From Nonlabens sp. (lineage in GTDB: Bacteria; Bacteroidota; Bacteroidia; Flavobacteriales; Flavobacteriaceae): DNA of 14,669 nucleotides. The notes under the pieces were generated by a model that was given only the letters and a program-made list of their open reading frames with translations, ran no database searches and had not been told where the DNA came from. The stretch lies in assembly GCA_023301395.1 (NCBI GenBank), contig JALZUY010000120.1, positions 1 to 14,669 on the forward strand, read 5' to 3'. Of this stretch, positions 13,167-14,669 are shown in pieces. The first letter of the stretch is position 1. Each line of letters begins with the position of its first letter. The position numbers were made by a program, and so were the translations under genes.

Positions 13167-14600
13167 ATGAATAAAAAATTAAAATTATTGTGGACTACAT
13201 TACTGGTCACATTTGTTTTAGTGTCCTGTGAAAAAGATGAATACTTGAAAGATAATGCTGCAAGTATTCCATTTCCATATCAAGTCACTAAAATGAGTAA
13301 AGAAGAAATTATTAATTCAAGTGGAAATAGAGACTTGTTTGCTTCGTTAAATGAAACCACATCTATTTTATCACAAAAAACAACAAGTAGTACACCATTG
13401 TATACGATACTGGATGAGAGCGCTACAGTTTTTACAGACGATAATAATACTTTTACTTCCTACACGTTTAAGACTATAAACACTGTAGAAGATGGTGTCT
13501 TAAGAAATATTGTAGTTACAGATATTTCAAATGTTTTTACAACGTACCTAATTGAGTATATTAAACAGCCTAATGGTATGTTAGGTGCTAGTTATATGAT
13601 ACTAAGTAATGATGATAGTGGTTTGTTAAAAAGTACAATTTCTATAACTACCTGTGAAGATATTGGGTATTGGAAGACTGTAAGTGTAAGTGATGATTGT
13701 GTTTGTTATATGGAACAGTGGACGGTAGAAGAGTTTTGTAACACAGTTACTTATGATATACCAGATACTACTATTGATGCTGGAAATTCTAGTAATGGTG
13801 GTGGTGGCGCAAATAGTACACCTAGAACAGACTCATGGGGAACAGGTTTCCCTATTTCTAGCGGTGGACCTACTGGAAGTCCTGGTTTTGTAACGCAACC
13901 TAGTTATGCGGATCATAAAGAAATTCTAGATAATTTTACCGAAGAAGGTTCAAATGTAGTTGCTGAAATCAATAGGCTTAAAGGGTTTTTTAATGGTTCT
14001 ACGGAAAAAGGTTCACAGATTTATTTTGGTCTTAATGATTCTTTTAGAATTGAACCATTACCATCTTCCGACGAATTTGGTGGTAGAGTTGATTTTGGTG
14101 CAACTAATGACCCAAATGAATTAGCAAGGGTTCATATGCATAGAAATACACATCAAGGCGTATTTAGCGTTGGTGATTTGTACGGTATAGCACATTTCTA
14201 TGGAGAAAAGGTCAATCTTAATGCTAACTTTGCATCTAGAGATCAGACCACTTCTTTTTTGGTTTCGCGTGACGGTATTTATGCTATAAGAGTTAAAAAC
14301 ATACCGCAAGGTGATCTATTGGATTTTATTAATACAGGAAATAGTATTGTTAACGCACCTAATACAGAATATAATCAACAACCTAGGAAAGTTGCAGAGG
14401 AGATTCTCTTCAGTAATAGAGTAGAGTCAAAAGCAAAAAGGGCGTGTAATTGCAATCCTGGTGATTCAGGTTGGTCAACAGCTCAGGAAAATGCATTTAT
14501 AGAAGCATTTAATTATTATTTTTTTAATACGAAACTAATAGTGTTCAAAGGAACTGAAAATAGTAACGGATCAATTACATGGACACCAATAACAGAATAA
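13167..14600 (+). CDS. Large lipoprotein with a JAMM-like HxH...SxxD motif
   Basis: This 477-residue protein has a lipoprotein signal (lipobox LVSC, C21). The N-terminal half (about 22-200) is beta-rich with a Cys cluster (C163, C178, C180, C191). A Gly/Ser-rich linker (about 205-245) joins it to the C-terminal half. That half has an alpha/beta pattern with H323-M-H325 followed by S334-V-G-D337, then GIAHFYGE. JAB/JAMM metalloprotease-fold proteins use HxH-x7-SxxD with an upstream Glu; here the gap is one residue longer, and E280 is a possible Glu. A C-terminal CNC pair lies near 430. It might be a divergent zinc hydrolase or a degenerate relative; activity is unproven. A second exported protein begins 2 bases after its stop, suggesting an operon or partner pair. 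Confidence 0.75.
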   Translation: MNKKLKLLWTTLLVTFVLVSCEKDEYLKDNAASIPFPYQVTKMSKEEIINSSGNRDLFASLNETTSILSQKTTSSTPLYTILDESATVFTDDNNTFTSYTFKTINTVEDGVLRNIVVTDISNVFTTYLIEYIKQPNGMLGASYMILSNDDSGLLKSTISITTCEDIGYWKTVSVSDDCVCYMEQWTVEEFCNTVTYDIPDTTIDAGNSSNGGGGANSTPRTDSWGTGFPISSGGPTGSPGFVTQPSYADHKEILDNFTEEGSNVVAEINRLKGFFNGSTEKGSQIYFGLNDSFRIEPLPSSDEFGGRVDFGATNDPNELARVHMHRNTHQGVFSVGDLYGIAHFYGEKVNLNANFASRDQTTSFLVSRDGIYAIRVKNIPQGDLLDFINTGNSIVNAPNTEYNQQPRKVAEEILFSNRVESKAKRACNCNPGDSGWSTAQENAFIEAFNYYFFNTKLIVFKGTENSNGSITWTPITE

Positions 14601-14602
14601 TT

Positions 14603-14669
14603 ATGAAAGAGATAATAATAATTACAATAGCAGTATTTTTATCCTTTAATCTTTCAGCACAGGATAGAG
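14603..14669 (+). CDS. Start of an exported protein, cut by the window edge
   Basis: Twenty-two codons are visible. The sequence MKEIIIITIAVFLSFNLSAQDR is a clear signal peptide with cleavage expected after SA. The ATG is 2 bases after the preceding stop, so it is probably co-transcribed and possibly functionally linked with the large lipoprotein. The mature protein is outside the window. Confidence 0.75.
   Translation, partial: MKEIIIITIAVFLSFNLSAQDR

Noticed and set aside
10702..14309. Minus-strand frames at 10702-10938, 12339-12554 and 14121-14309
   Set aside because: Each is wholly or mostly antisense to a confident rightward gene, and none has recognisable features.
1..14669. CRISPR array, tRNA, rRNA, insertion sequence or prophage
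   Set aside because: No regularly spaced repeats, cloverleaf-like segments, transposase or integrase frames, or terminal inverted repeats were seen.

Overview
The window looks like a chromosomal segment from a marine-type member of the Flavobacteriaceae (Bacteroidota). The evidence is low GC content, TAnnTTTG-type (Bacteroidota primary sigma) -7 boxes, a secreted protein with a type IX secretion (T9SS) C-terminal domain, a DUF6428-ArsC-ACR3 arsenic cluster and several recurrences of the palindrome GCTTTCGCGAAAGC. The genus cannot be fixed from sequence alone. I see no transposase, integrase, phage gene, CRISPR array, tRNA or rRNA.

Layout. (1) 1-2275: the 3' end of an arsenic operon, read rightward. 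It holds the tail of a probable ArsR-type regulator, a DUF6428 protein, a thioredoxin-type arsenate reductase and an ACR3 arsenite exporter, closed by a strong hairpin terminator. (2) 2286-3630, leftward: an ElaA-like acetyltransferase, a Crp/Fnr regulator and a small DUF2892 membrane protein. A GTGA-N6-TCAC site sits in front of the DUF2892 gene. (3) 3750-4892, rightward: a broken FG-GAP-repeat surface-protein gene with two in-frame TAA codons. (4) 4889-5940, leftward: rpiB and two small uncharacterised genes. (5) 5941-6551: a 0.6-kb gene-free stretch with two exact DnaA boxes and a 92% A+T block. It lies where gene direction switches from mostly leftward to entirely rightward and is my best candidate for a replication origin. 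(6) 6552-6722, leftward: a possible 56-residue membrane protein. (7) 6890-14669, all rightward: rnr (RNase R), a small Cys-pair protein, a DUF6265-like lipoprotein, a T9SS cargo protein behind a promoter with paired operators, an orphan terminator, a GIN-domain (DUF2807) protein, a LysE-family exporter, a large lipoprotein with a JAMM-like motif, and the start of another secreted protein.

How the genes work together. The arsenic genes form one pathway: sensing, arsenate reduction and arsenite export. rpiB (pentose phosphate pathway) and rnr (RNA decay) are housekeeping genes either side of the putative origin. The right third is mostly envelope or secreted proteins with no obvious shared pathway. 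The points most worth testing are the candidate origin, the twice-interrupted FG-GAP gene, the promoter/operator at 9896-9950, the orphan terminator at 11480-11517 and the JAMM-like lipoprotein.
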